A stretch of 64,000 nucleotides of DNA from Erythroxylum novogranatense (GCA_029891385.1 CM057227.1:62125567-62189566), one strand, 5' to 3'. Positions 23,542 through 35,150 are shown, counted from the stretch's first letter. Notes: a model not told the origin generated them from the letters alone. Translations and numbers: made by a program.

Positions 23542-25806
23542 TGTTGGGCCCTAAATTTGTTTTCTTGATGTTATTAAGTATGAATTAATTTGATTGTGTT
23601 ATTTATTGCCTAGTTTGATTTTATTGGATGTATTAATGGAAAATTAGGATTTAATTGAGTTTAGTATGGAATAATGGTTATGCAAGAGTAAAAATGTTTA
23701 AGGGCAAAATGGGCAAGGCACTTGAGTTATGATATTTAAGGCTAAGCAAAGGAGGGCATTTTAGTCTTTGTATCTTCTTTTAGGGCTTAAGAAATAGAAA
23801 AGAGGAAAAGAAAAGGAAAGGAAAATAGAAAGAAGAAGAGAAAAACAGAAGAGAGAGTCGTAGGGAGAGAGGAGAAGAAGAAGAGAAAAAAAAGAGGAAG
23901 CTTGGTTTTGACGTTTTCCGAAGGATTAGAAGCATTCTCCAGGTAAGTTAAACTCTCTTATCCTTGTTTGAGATGGTTTGAAACCTAGAATGGGTTATAT
24001 GAAGGTAGAAACGTTGGTTTAGGGTTTATGGTAGAACTTTGGTAGAAATTCTTGGGTTGTTGTGTTGTTGATGTTTTTGGTGTTAGAATGAATTTAGAAA
24101 GGAAGTATATGACCTGATTAAAGGGTTAGATGTGTTGTAGTTGAGAAAGGGAAGGATTAGAGGTTGAAAAATGTCGCAAATCTGGGTTTGGGAGTCGACC
24201 CTCCCGTCCTCACGTCGCAGTCAAGACGCCAACGACCGTCGGCGTGCCAAGACGCCATGGCGTGCCGAACCATCGTCATGGCGAGGCCAGTTTCTAGCGA
24301 AAGTGTTTTTAGTGTTTTGATCATATCTTTTGCTACAGAAGTCCTTTTGAGGTTATTTTTGAGGCGTTGTAAAATAGAGACATAGATCTACAAGTTTTGT
24401 GAAGTGATGAAGTTATGAATCAGTTTCTAAGAATATGGAATTTTTGATGGAAGTTAAGAATGGAAATATTGTTTCAGCATGAGTTATTAAATGAGATTTT
24501 GGTTCTTATATTAGGAGATCAAGTGAGGCAAGAGGATCGAAAGGCTCAAGAGGAAACTCATTCCTAGGCAAGAACAAGCAAGGAATTCAGGTGGGTTCAT
24601 GTTTATAATAGAGTAAATAAGTTACTCATTGTTTTGTTCAAATCAAGAAAGATTTAAGGCATTTAAATTGCATCATTAACGATTGCATTACATGTTATTA
24701 TGAATGATTATATTCTGCTATGTGATTTGCATTCATGATTATTAACAAGTTTTTCACAAAGGGGTGTTCTCCTTTCACGAATACAAGTACATGAAATCAT
24801 GTTTTTACGAAATATATGACAAGCAAGATTATAAGCAAGTGCCAGTTTGGCAAATAAGTTTACAAGAACATGAATCATGCATATTTATGTTGGTTTACGG
24901 TGTCCCTCACGAATAGTCAAGTGCACATTGACTCACGAAAAGGCTTCTCCCGCCTGCCCGCTAGTAGCACAGGGTTTCTCACAAGGATTCCCTCACGAAA
25001 CTACGTCTACACATCAACATTTCGATGGTATGTGTAGTACGTCATGAACTAGGGACAACCCAAACCATCATGTTATGTTAAGTGTTTGATGATCTGTTAT
25101 TATGAATCATGCATCATGAATTGTTCAAGAATAAAGCATATTTCAAGATAATGACTCATGCATGTTCAATCGCTATGATTTCAACAAGTATCACGACAAT
25201 GAGTTATTTTTGAATACTTTTGCTTTTTGCTATATTATAAATATGTTCCCACGAGCTTTATAGCTCACCCCCTCTAATCTTCCCCCTTCAGGTGACGAGC
25301 AAGAGACCGAGTGAGTCACGAGTTACGACAACACTCCATTTTGTCATGTTTATTTTAAGCTTTAGTTACATTTCAAGTATTATTGGTTCAAGAGTATTTT
25401 CTATTTTTGGCTCTTGAACTCAAAGTTGTAATTTGGTTTGAGATATTCTTAAAGCTTTGTGAAACTCATCTTTTGGATAATGACTTATGGATATGTTTGT
25501 TTTAAAGCATGAAAGTTTCACGATGGGTCCATTGAACTTCCGATGGTTTCCTTCCTCAATCGTTTAATTGACATGTTTTGCCTTGTTTATTTAAATCACA
25601 TGAAAGCAGGTTTCAAGTTTGTTTTCCAGCAGGCCCATTAATCTTCTGCGGGTCTTTTTCCTTAAATGTATAATAAGCATATTTCACGCCACGCTCTCAT
25701 GTCCGATGTTGGGCTCCGACAGCGGGGTCCAACAACGTGACTAACAAAACGTTCCTCTCTTGCCCAAAAACAAACAAATGTCAATGCTTAACTCATTTCA
25801 TATACA
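23542..25806 (+). repeat. Element 1 3' LTR (right end uncertain)
   Basis: It starts TGTTGGGCCC after the polypurine tract. From about 24470 it matches 1-1345. Landmarks in order: purine-rich stretch 23790-23900, a GC-rich island about 24190-24300, a splice-donor-like CAGGTGGGTT near 24587, the CCCGCCTGCCCGCTAGT block near 24949, a CTCACCCCCTCTAATC block near 25265, and a 28-bp near-palindrome at 25707-25734. Similarity to the 5' copy stops at 25806. The true end may lie earlier or later because LTR-type sequence in the opposite direction (element 2) merges with it. Confidence 0.75.
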
Positions 25807-27082
25807 TTCATACTTTTCATGCTCATCATGTTTCTTCATCTTTTCATTCATAAAAAAATCCCATGATATTTTTCAAGGCAAAACATGATCACAATCACAA
25901 TGCATTTTCAACAATTTCCATAATTCAAAACAAGCAATGTCACACACACACGCAAGCAAGCAAGACAATTTGCGCATACACAACAAATATAAATATATTA
26001 CCCACCAAATATCGCTTGTTAATCCAAGTTCAATGTTGTCCTTCCTTTTGCGATTGGATTAGGTCTGCTTGGTTTCCTATATCAAACCAAGTTCTCATTC
26101 AAACAACATTCAAAGGAAATTCATAAAGCTTTGAAAATCAAAAGTGCTAACACTATAATCTATACTCGACTTCCATCCAAAATTTGAGATCTTTAGAAAC
26201 TGATTAAAAACTTCCTTTCTTCATAAAACTTGCATCCCTATGTCTCTGGTTTACAACGAATCAAAAATCACCTCATTTGGATATCTACAGTAAAAGTTAT
26301 GTCTAAAATGTCAAAATATATATGTGCAAGAAAACAGGATTTCGCCGCGAAGAACATGTTGGAGCTCGCAGCGACGAGGAAGCTGGCGCGGGCCGAGATG
26401 TGCGCATGAGCACGTCGCGATGTGCGAGCCCCAAAATCGTCCGAAACCTGTTTTTCCCACATTTTTTAACCACATTCCTCCCATCTTTCAAATATAATTC
26501 ATCTCAACCCAAAACCATCATTCCTACTTCATTTCTAAGCTCATTCCAATCCAAAATCAGTCACAAACACAATATAATCATTAACCCTAGAAGATCATAA
26601 CATTTTCGTACACCATTCATTAACAACTCCCTACACACATTCAACCCCATTTTTCACTCCTAATTATCACTAAATAAGGTTCATTCTTCCAATTAATGCT
26701 TATACTTGGAGAAGCTTCAAATTCTTCAAATTCTCCAAAACCCTAGCTTGGCTTTCTTCTCTTCTTCTCCTCTCCTCACACCCATGACACTCTCTTCTCA
26801 TACAAGACAAAACTCACTTCTTCTTCTAATTTACACTCTTAAAGCTTGCAATAGACCCTTATGCCCTTCCACTTATGCCTTATAACTTAAAGGTTTAAGT
26901 GATCTACCAAAATTACCCCTCATGCATTCTTACTACATTTATACTTTAATTCTATCAATTCAAACAATAGTTCCTCCTAACATTGGCATGCTAATTACTC
27001 CAAAATAATAAATCTAACTAGACCTCAAAATAAATTAAATCATGGTTAATAAAATAAAGTAATAAAATTTCGAGGTCCAACA
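25807..27082 (-). repeat. Element 2 3' LTR (left end uncertain)
   Basis: On - it starts TGTTGGACCTCG at 27082. 26690-27082 matches the 5' copy (41775-42173). A GC-rich island lies at 26340-26420 and GGTGGGTAATATATTT near 26005 is placed as in element 1. The order of landmarks along the LTR resembles element 1, which suggests the LTR may run further left, past 25800. The 5' copy cannot settle this because it has an internal deletion. Confidence 0.7.
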
Positions 27083-27096
27083 TTTCTCTCCCCCTT
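27083..27096 (-). other. Polypurine tract of element 2
   Basis: On - it reads AAGGGGGAGAGAAA immediately before the 3' LTR. Confidence 0.88.
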
Positions 27097-27101
27097 AAAG
27101 A

Positions 27102-27340
27102 ATTTCTTCCTTGAAATTCTTACCTGAGTCTACAAAGAGGTGCGGATACCTCTCCTTCATTGCTTCCAAAGTCTCCCATGTAGCCTCCTCTGTCGAATGG
27201 TTTCTCCAAAGAACTTTGACTAACTAAACTGTCTTGTTCCTAAGGACCTTTTCCTTAGTGTCCAAAATTTCCACTTGTTGCTCCTCATAAGTCAAATCCT
27301 CCCTTAACTGAACTTCTGAAGGTTGAACTATATGTGACGG
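27102..27340 (-). pseudogene. Chromodomain of element 2
   Basis: On - it reads ILDTKEKVLRNKTV, a TAG at 27226-27224, then VKVLWRNHSTEEATWE and a C-terminal tail of acidic and aromatic residues ending near 27110. It is the same chromodomain-like tail as in element 1, and the in-frame TAG sits at the same codon in both elements. It would bind modified histone tails and guide integration, by analogy with known chromoviruses. Apart from the stop the domain is intact. Confidence 0.85.
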
Positions 27341-28650
27341 ATTAGATCGATACCTTCTCAACATTGATACATGAAAGACATTGTGAATCTTAGACAATTT
27401 TGGTGGCAAGGCTAACTTATAGGCCAAAGGCCCAATCTTCTTAATAATCTCATACGGGCCTATATACGTCGGACTAAGCTTGCCCTTCTTTCCAAATCTC
27501 AACACTCCCTTCCATGGAGAAGTTTTAAGAAACACTTTGTCTTCAACTTCAAATTCCATCTCTCTTCTATGTGCATCCTCATAACTCTTCATCCTGTCTT
27601 GAGCTGCTTTAATTCTTTGCTTCACCAATTTGATCTTATCAACTATAACTTGCACTAACTCAGGCCCTACAAGTCTCCTTTCACCTTCCTTATCCCAACA
27701 ATTAGGAGTTTTGCACCTCCTACCATACAAAGCTTCATAAGGTGCTATTTGAATTCCCGAGTGATAGGAATTGTTATAAGCAAACTCAGTTAAAGGCAAA
27801 CGATCATCCTATGAACCTTTAAAATCCATAACACAAGCTCTCAATATTGCCTCTAGAGTCCGTATTGTTCTCTCTGATTGTCCACCAGTCTATGGATGGA
27901 AAGCCGTACTAAAGTGCAACTTAGTTCCCAAAGTATCCTGTAAGCTTTCCCAAAACCTGGAGGTGAACCTCGGATCTCTATCAGAAACTATAGAACTTGG
28001 AATCCCATGAAGCCTGACTATTTCATCTGTATATTTCTTGGCCAAAGCATTCAAGGAATCTGTCTGCTTAATTAGCAAGAAATGTGCTGACTTGGTTAGC
28101 CTATCCACAATCACCCAAATTGCATCGTGTTTCCTGTGGGTTCTGGGCAACTCCATCAAGAAATCCATCGTGATCTTTTCCCACTTCCATTCTGGAATAG
28201 ACAAAGGCTTAAGCTTGCCTGAAGGTGCTTGGTGCTTAGCCTTGATTTACTGACACACTAAGCATCTACTAACATACGCTGCAACATTCTTCTTCATTCC
28301 TTTCCACCAAAAGTGTTCTTTCAAATCTCTATACATTCTCGTACTCCCTGGATGCATTGCATAGGGATCATTGTGCACTTCATCCAATATCTCATCTTTC
28401 AACTCTAATAAGTCCGGGACACACAATCTGTTTCCTACCACCATCAGTCCATCTTCTCTTATCTCAATTTTCGAAGGTTTACCCTTTTTAATCTCTTCTC
28501 TGAGCCTGCTCAAATGCTCATCCTGTTCCTGCAATTCTTTAATCTTCTCATTTAACACTGGCCTTACCCTAAAGTTAGCCAATAAGCTCCCAAATTCATC
28601 TTGCCTCAAACTAACCCAAAGTTTGGCTAATTCCTTCAACAAAGGAACAT
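27341..28650 (-). pseudogene. Integrase of element 2
   Basis: It is colinear with the element 1 integrase and in one frame: zinc domain ([22 protein letters not shown]), core with [24 protein letters not shown] and [10 protein letters not shown], then the GPY/F module (YIGPYEIIKKIG, IHNVFHVSMLRRY). The stops within it are TAA at 28249 (Gln codon in element 1), TAG at 27892 (Gln in element 1) and TAG at 27811 (Trp in element 1), each one transition away. All three catalytic acidic residues remain. Apart from the stops it is better preserved than the copia integrases in this window. Confidence 0.9.
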
Positions 28651-29040
28651 ATACTGTCTCTACCTGTGCCATGGTCGATTTTTTACTCAGTGCATCCACT
28701 ACTACATTAGCTTTCCCCGGGTGGTAGTCTATCATCAAATCATAATCTTTCAGCAGTTCCAGCTATCTCCTTTGTCTCAGATTCAACTTTTTCTGGCTCA
28801 TCAGATACTTGAGACTTTTGTGATCCGTAAACACCCTGGTAGTGACTCCATATAAGTAGCGTCTCCATATTTTCAATGCAAAGATTATAGCAGCTAATTC
28901 CAAATCATGCATAGGATAATTCATCTCATAAGGCTTTAATTGCCTAGAAGCATAAGCAATGACTCTATCTCCTTGCATCAATACACAGCCCAATCATTTC
29001 CTTAAGGCATCACTATACACTGTATACCCATTGCTACCTG
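28651..29040 (-). pseudogene. RNase H of element 2
   Basis: It reads [54 protein letters not shown] and [15 protein letters not shown], with the catalytic Asp, Glu and Asp present. Two stops interrupt it: TGA at 28996 (a Gly codon in element 1, a transversion) and TAG at 28765 (Trp in element 1). The frame is otherwise continuous with RT and integrase. It serves as the uninterrupted guide to how element 1 RNase H read before A and B inserted. Confidence 0.9.
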
Positions 29041-29893
29041 AAGGCAAAGTCAAGATCGGTGCAGTTGTGAGCCTATTCTTCAATTCCTCAAAATTGCTCT
29101 GACACTCCTCTGTCCACACAAACTTTTGATTCTTTCTTGTCAATTTGGTAAGTGGAGCTGCTATTATGGAAAAGCCCTCTACAAACCTCCGATAGTATCC
29201 AGCTAAACCCAAGAAACTCCTTACTTCTGCTATGTTCTTAGGTGCTTCCCATTTCACCATGGCTTCTATTTTCCTTGGATCCACATGCACTCCTTGTTCT
29301 GAGATCACGTGTCCGAGGAATGCTACTTCCCTTAGCCAAAATTCGCATTTGTCGAATTTTGCATACAATTCATTTTTCCTCAATGTCTCCAAGGCAATCC
29401 TCAAATGCTCTTCGTGCTCCTTATCACTCTTGAAATAAACCAAGATATCATCAATAAAGGCAATGATAAATTGGTCCAAGAAAGGCTTAAAGACTCGATT
29501 CATCGAGTTCATAAAGGCTACAGGGGCATTTGTCAATCCGAAGGGCATAACTAAAAACTCAAAATGCCCATACCGTGATCTGAAAGCAGTCTTTGGCACA
29601 TCAGACTCCTTTGTCCTCAACTAGTGGTAACTCGATCTCAAGTCTATCTTAGAGAAGACTTTTGCTCCTTGCAATTGATCAAACAAATCATCTATGCATG
29701 GGAGCGGATATCTGTTCTTAACAGTGACCTGATTAAGCTTCCTATAATCCACACACATCCTCAACGACCCATCTTTCTTCTTCACAAAAAGGACCGGAGC
29801 TCCCCAAGGTGAAGAGCTCGACCTTATGTACCCTTTCTCCAACAACTCTTCCAATTGCTCCTTATGCTCCTTCAATTCTACCGGAGCCATTCA
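29041..29893 (-). pseudogene. Reverse transcriptase of element 2
   Basis: From [13 protein letters not shown] the frame passes [65 protein letters not shown], the catalytic box [10 protein letters not shown], and the thumb/connection [22 protein letters not shown]. The stops are TGA at 29893 (an Arg codon, CGA, is expected before MAP) and TAG at 29623 (Gln in element 1). No frameshift occurs. Key residues are intact, including both Asp of the box. Confidence 0.92.
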
Positions 29894-30550
29894 GTAAGGC
29901 AGAATTGAGATCGATGCAGTACCTGAAGGAAGTTTAATGGGAAACTCAATTTTCCAAGGTGGCGGTAGTCCTGGTAATTCCTCGAAAAAGACATCCGAAA
30001 ATTCCATGACTAATGGAATAACTTCTAGCTTCCCTTTAACTGCCCTTGTGTCTACTACATAGGCTAAAAATGCCTCACATCCCTTCCTCATCATCTTCTC
30101 TGCTGTCAGAGCTGAAACAATTATGGGCGGGCTTGCTTTTCTGTCTCCTGTAAATACCACTCTTCTATCGTTATCCAATTCGAACTCTACTATCTTCTGT
30201 TTACAATCCAGAAGGGCATTGTAGTTCTCTAATGTGTCTATACCTAAAATCACATCTAATCCTCCCATATTCAATGGCATTAAGTCCACCACGAAGAGTC
30301 CCCCACCAATAATTATCTCACACTCTCTATACACTTGACTGATAATAATATACTGGCCGATTGGAGTACTCACCATCAGCGGAGTATCCAATGGGCTCAA
30401 ATCTCTACCATGCATAGATCTACCCGACGAAACAAATGAATGGGTGGACCCCGGATCAATCAAAACAACAATATCAGCATCAAATAATTTAACCATACCA
30501 GTAACAACTTCTAGAGCAGTTTCTGCATCCTCCAGTGTCATTGCAAACAC
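29894..30550 (-). pseudogene. Aspartic protease of element 2
   Basis: This 219-codon open frame is closed by the TGA at 29893. The active-site motif is VLIDPGSTHSFVSS: the Ser of the usual DSG has become Pro, which would probably kill activity, while the second half has GLDVILGIDTLENY. The frame is shared with gag upstream and RT downstream, consistent with one Gag-Pol protein. The N-terminal Met at 30550 is internal, not a real start. Confidence 0.88.
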
Positions 30551-31395
30551 TCGATCTGGTGCCTGTCCTCTTGGTCTCCCTTAAGGATTCACCCTTTTAG
30601 CTGTATCAAAACTGTCCACTTCCGTTGCAGTCTTGTGCCCCACAGTTTCAGATCTCTTGGAAACTTGCATCTGACTTCTCTCCTGTCTTGCATGCTGAGG
30701 GCACTCTCTAGCCATATGCCCCCTTTCTCCACAGTTGAAGCAAGCTCTTGTCAATCTATAGCATTCTCCTCTATGGAGTTTCCCGCAGTGATCACATTTA
30801 GGGATGAATGATGCATTTCCTTCTCCCCTTCTGTTGCCTGCCACCGTAGAGGTTTGATGAGAAAAAGTGGGAGTCCTCGTAGATTTAGATCTGCTGGCCC
30901 CACTGCTTCGCTCCTCAGATTGCCCAGGGAAGGTCCTGGCACTCCTTTCGGGCATAGGAGTACCACCTCCCCTCTTGAACTGTTCTCTACCCTTTCTTTT
31001 CTTGTTCATGACACTCTTTATATTCTCTATGTTTTCAACCCTCATTGCCGCTTCAACCAGTTGTTGAAAATCACAAAATTCTACACCACTATCTTCTCTC
31101 TGATAGCTAGATGTAAACCCGATTTAAACCTACGACACTTAGCCACCTCACTCATCATCATCTCAGCTGCATACCGGGATAACTATGTAAACCGGTGCTC
31201 ATACTCGCTCACTGTCATCTCCCTTTGGGTGAGACTCAGAAACTCCCTCTGCTTCTGCTGAATGTACACCTCCGACAACTACTTCTTCTTATAAGCAGCT
31301 AAGAAGTCCTTCCATGCCAACCCTATCGGTCTCATCTGGCTCCCTGACACACTCTCCCACCACTGTAGAACATCTCCCTGTAGCAAGCTTGCGGC
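30551..31395 (-). pseudogene. gag of element 2, C-terminal part
   Basis: Downstream of the element C insertion gag resumes with SLLQGDVLQWWESV, the capsid block and SVSEYEHRF-type sequence, with TAG codons at two Gln positions (FT*LS, VV*NF). A one-base loss near 31063 shifts the frame. From 31045 it reads ENIENIKSVMNKKRKGREQ and an intact zinc region: CDHCGKLHRGEC and the CCHC knuckle CFNCGERGHMAREC. A TAA at 30583-30581 separates it from protease. The five bases TGTAT next to the insertion (ATACA on +) are the duplicated target. Confidence 0.88.
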
Positions 31396-31400
31396 ATACA

Positions 31401-33244
31401 TGTTAGAGTAGTGCCCTAAAGGCAATCCCCTTTAGCGCATTTTGTTCATAGTCATGTACAGACTTTATGAATAAATAAAGCAAGGCATATTTCATTTATT
31501 TGATGTTCATTTTATTATGAATTGATAATGATCTTTAATCAAATTAATGAAGTCCCTGATACATGACATAGCATGAAGGAAATTATGATGTGATCATACT
31601 ACTTGAGATTCCTATCATGTGCAATTATGTCAAGATTCAAATTATCCTAGTCATAGGATTGATAAGACTGACATCGTTAATCCGGATAGACTAGCACATG
31701 TCAAATTCCTTGATTGGATCAAGCGGTGGATCTCGTAAAACTGTAAATATTGAGATATTTAGATTTGACATGTGGATGCTTACTAGTGGTAGTAAGTACA
31801 TTGATGACCTGCTATGAGATCATCACATGGATGTCCTATACAAATGTCGTTGATAATCTCATCATAGCAATGGTGCAAGTATCCTTAGACTTGAGGTACT
31901 CAAGGATATCTTGGTACCGATTCTGCGTTTTGACTCCATTCCTTGTTGCCTTTCGAGGTCGCTCATAGGGTGGTGATTGGAGTGCAACTTGAGGTATTCA
32001 AGGTAATTGAGTAGCCAATAGAGGATTCACCACTTCATTATAGCGTAAGAGATACCCATGGCCTCTTATCGGGATCATTACTTTGAAGTCTCTGCGCCGA
32101 AAGATACATATGTCATGAAGATGGTCTTCATGGACATATAAAGTAATGAGTCTTAGGGCGAGAACTGATTACACTTGGACTAGATTTGATCGATCGCCTA
32201 GTAAGAGTTGACACATTGCCCATACTCAAACCAAGTGGGGTATAGCATGGTGAAAGGACGAATTGCACGGTAATTGTCTATGGAAGGGTTCGTGATATGG
32301 TTTCATTAGTCAAACCAATTACTTTCCGGTCAATTGGGGTCATGATGTGTTGCTAGATACCGCTCATGACTTGCTCGATTAAGTGTTAATCTAAGTGGCC
32401 AACATTACCGGAACCTAATGGGTCACACGATAAGAGTGACTCGGAGAATCAGTAAAATAGTTTGGATCGAGATCCGATATCTGGAGAGCAATAGGATTAA
32501 ATGGATCCCGATGAGATTGGGATATGTCCCGATGAGATCGCGACATCGACATTCTTTGAAAACCGCTTCGGTGATTTTTCGCCATGGGACCCGGCAGTAG
32601 GTAGGACCGACCCAGTTTGATGGACCACTTCAGCAATTATATATATTAATTAATTAAGTAAATAATTAATTAATATATAAATATATAAAGTGATTTTCGG
32701 TGGACCATTGAATGGAGAAGAAAGATTAAGTTTAAAAAGTCAAAAGTAATGATTATTTAGCATTTTAAGACATTTTTCATGTCTTATACGTGGATGCCCC
32801 ATCCACCATGCTTTTGATATGTATTTAAGTGTTAAAATACATATAAGAAGTGATAAGAAAAATGCTTGCACGGTTGATGGAAGAGAAGAGTCGAAAATGC
32901 TTAAAAGAGTTAAGCTTTGAAATTATTTCATCTTCTTCATCTCTTCCATTCAACATTGCTTCTACTTCTCCAAGGTTCCACCAAGATCATTTCACTTGCT
33001 CTCCAAGGTTAAGGTAAGAGCTAGCACTCTTCTCTTTAGTCTAGCTATTCCCCGGTCAAAAGAGTTTGTCTCGGTTAGGTTTTCCGACCTCTGCGTGGAT
33101 ACCGTTAGAGACGGTCTCCTTTGGTCGTTATGGTTTGATTGTTTGTACATACACATGGATCCTGGCTTTCGGGAATGTCCCGGGACTCAAAATTTGAAAT
33201 TCCGCACTGTGGGAATGTGATGCCTACCCCGGGATTTTCCTACA
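31401..33244 (+). repeat. Element C 5' LTR
   Basis: It is 1844 bp, TGTTAGAG to TTCCTACA. An AT-rich stretch at 32637-32690 includes TATATAAATATATAAAG, a possible TATA region. No palindrome extension is present, so this is the ancestral LTR form of the family (shared with D). No genes are visible inside. Confidence 0.94.
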
Positions 33245-33245
33245 G

Positions 33246-33260
33246 TGGTATCAGAGCCAC
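33246..33260 (+). other. Primer-binding site of element C
   Basis: TGGTATCAGAGCCAC follows the 5' LTR after one base, complementary to initiator-Met tRNA. Confidence 0.92.
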
Positions 33261-34384
33261 TTGTGTTGTATAAACAGTCGAAATGATAACTAGGTCGGAG
33301 TTCCTTAGTGAAATGAGCTGCTGATGCATGTTATTTGTGTGAATTTCGAATCAGTATAGAGATGCATGTTTTCGAAATTTCTTGCTCAGAATTGTTCATA
33401 ACATGTTATAGAATATGTTTGTGAAATATGAGAATTTATCAATTTGATTTGATATGGTTTTGCTATTTAATTCCCTCAAGTTTCGGATGCTGTCTTGTTG
33501 AACGTTTCTGAAACAGGTATGCTTGTAAATTCGAGAATAAATTCTAGAAAAATTGTTTTTCGGATTGGTTTTCATAGACATGTCCCTAAGATGTTTTTGA
33601 ATGTCTCTGTGGATGGAAAATTGTTTTCAAGGTGATTTACCATTTATTTCCGAATTACTTGTGTGCTTATGGGAATGTCTGTGTTGGAGAACACAGATTC
33701 TGGTTCGGCTAGATTGCTGAGGTTCAATGAGTTTTTGTGGGAAATAAATCCTGGAAAAATTCATGGAGCATTTTGGGAACATGTTTTAACCTCTGTAATT
33801 TTCACAGTATTTATTGAAAGTGTTTCAATGGTCATTTTGAGCAAAATGTTGAGCTTGGCAGTTTTGAGAAACTTGCTGGGGCTGTTTTGTTTGGAATGAT
33901 TGATAGTGTTATTTTCTGTTTCAATGCCATGAATCATTTTTATAGTGATTAAAAATGTGTTATATTGATGTGGTATGCATGCCAAGTTGAGATTCTTGAA
34001 TTTAGGTTTCCAATAATTTTTGGATATCGAATAGGTCACTTTAGCGTCTCGTTAGCTTATTCCGTTATCTTGGTTATTTTGGCCGTCGCAATTTTTTGTG
34101 ACAAGTGCCGGAGTAATCTTGATAACGTGTAGCCTACCTAGAGATACTTAGCATCATAATTTGGTGTCCTTGAATTATGTGGAAAACTAGTGATTAATGG
34201 TGGATTAATCGGTTTCAAGGTTTTCATATATAGTTAGACTATATGGCATGCATGAGTTGATGAAAATGTTTCATTAGCACATTAATATAAAGGTTTATAT
34301 ACTTGTTATATTGGTGTTGTGAATTGGAAATGCCTGGATTAAGAATTAGCCGATTAGATAGCAATTCCAAATGCATAAATGAAC

Positions 34385-34558
34385 AAGTCGACTTATATGT
34401 TCATAAGTCGACTTGTTTGGTGCACTGTAGACTAATAAGTCGACTTGCACAATGGTACAAGTCGACTTGTTCATGCACAGTTGCACAAGTCGACTTACAC
34501 ATGCATAAGTCGACTTATATAGAGACATAAGTCGACTTATACATATACAAGTCGACTT
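34385..34558 (+). repeat. Eight-copy AAGTCGACTT palindrome array, element C
   Basis: Eight perfect copies lie at 34385, 34405, 34437, 34459, 34487, 34507, 34529 and 34549 (each 10 bp), with spacings of 20-32 bp. Several extend to 14-base palindromes (ATAAGTCGACTTAT, ACAAGTCGACTTGT). Between them the spacers are unrelated. Confidence 0.93.
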
Positions 34559-34766
34559 ATATCATGCCTTGGTGGGATGATGGGTGATTTTCGGTATAAA
34601 TTCAATGTGATTGATGCAATGCCCTAAATCAGACCATATAGTCATGGTGACTATGATCCTTGGATGAGATTAATTAGTTGAGACCTAAAATCCCTCAATT
34701 TAAAATATGAAAACTAACGCCTTCCATTAATATGGCAAGAACCAGAGTTCTTATAGGGTTGGGTTG

Positions 34767-35150
34767 TTGAGCTAACCTCAAGCTCACTCTATACGAATAT
34801 GTTCAAACCATGAAAATATGATTTTCGGATTAATGGGTCGGTTTTCCTAGAAGCGTTGATTTGTTGAGCTAACCTCAAGGTCAACGTGGACAGAGGCGAA
34901 GTTGGGTAGTGTACATCAAATGTACGCGCATCAAGTGTTGATAACCCAATGTATGTGCATACATCAACTGTTGATAGCACTGGGCGATAGTTGTGTCTAA
35001 GATGTAATTGGTATGCATGATACCTCCCGAGACATAAGATGGCTTGTTGAGCTAACCTCAAGGTCATTCTTAATGTCGGTCATCGATGATGCAATTGGTA
35101 TGACTGATACCTACCGATTGACCTAAGGTGACTTGTTGAGCTAACCTCAA
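34767..35150 (+). repeat. Four leader hairpins, element C
   Basis: TTGAGCTAACCTCAA occurs at 34767-34781, 34864-34878, 35047-35061 and 35136-35150: a 5-bp stem with a five-base loop, each within the longer repeat TTGTTGAG...AAGGTCA. In element C all four are identical, where B and D alternate between GGG/CCC and GAG/CTC stems. Confidence 0.85.

Larger units (their letters stand above)
1..25806 (+). mobile_element. Element 1: degraded Ty3/gypsy chromovirus (Tekay-like), split by copia elements A and B
   Basis: Order on + is LTR fragment, gag, aspartic protease, RT, RNase H, integrase, chromodomain, polypurine tract, 3' LTR. This is the Ty3/gypsy order, and the C-terminal chromodomain marks a chromovirus. 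The 5' side is incomplete: the window opens inside the LTR, and at 1345/1346 LTR-type sequence runs straight into the middle of gag with no primer-binding site or gag start. Two copia elements on the opposite strand interrupt RNase H, at 3767-11946 and 12125-21800. Removing them rejoins the reading of RNase H. The right boundary is uncertain because the LTR passes into the LTR of element 2, which lies in the opposite direction. The Tekay assignment is family-level recognition, not a computed placement. Confidence 0.85.

Noticed and set aside
33246..33260. tRNA gene fragment
   Set aside because: It is the primer-binding site: only the complement of the tRNA 3' end, placed one base inside the LTR.
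34385..34558. CRISPR-like array of short repeats with unique spacers
   Set aside because: The repeat is only 10 bp, spacing varies, it lies in a plant retrotransposon leader and recurs in B and D; there are no cas genes.
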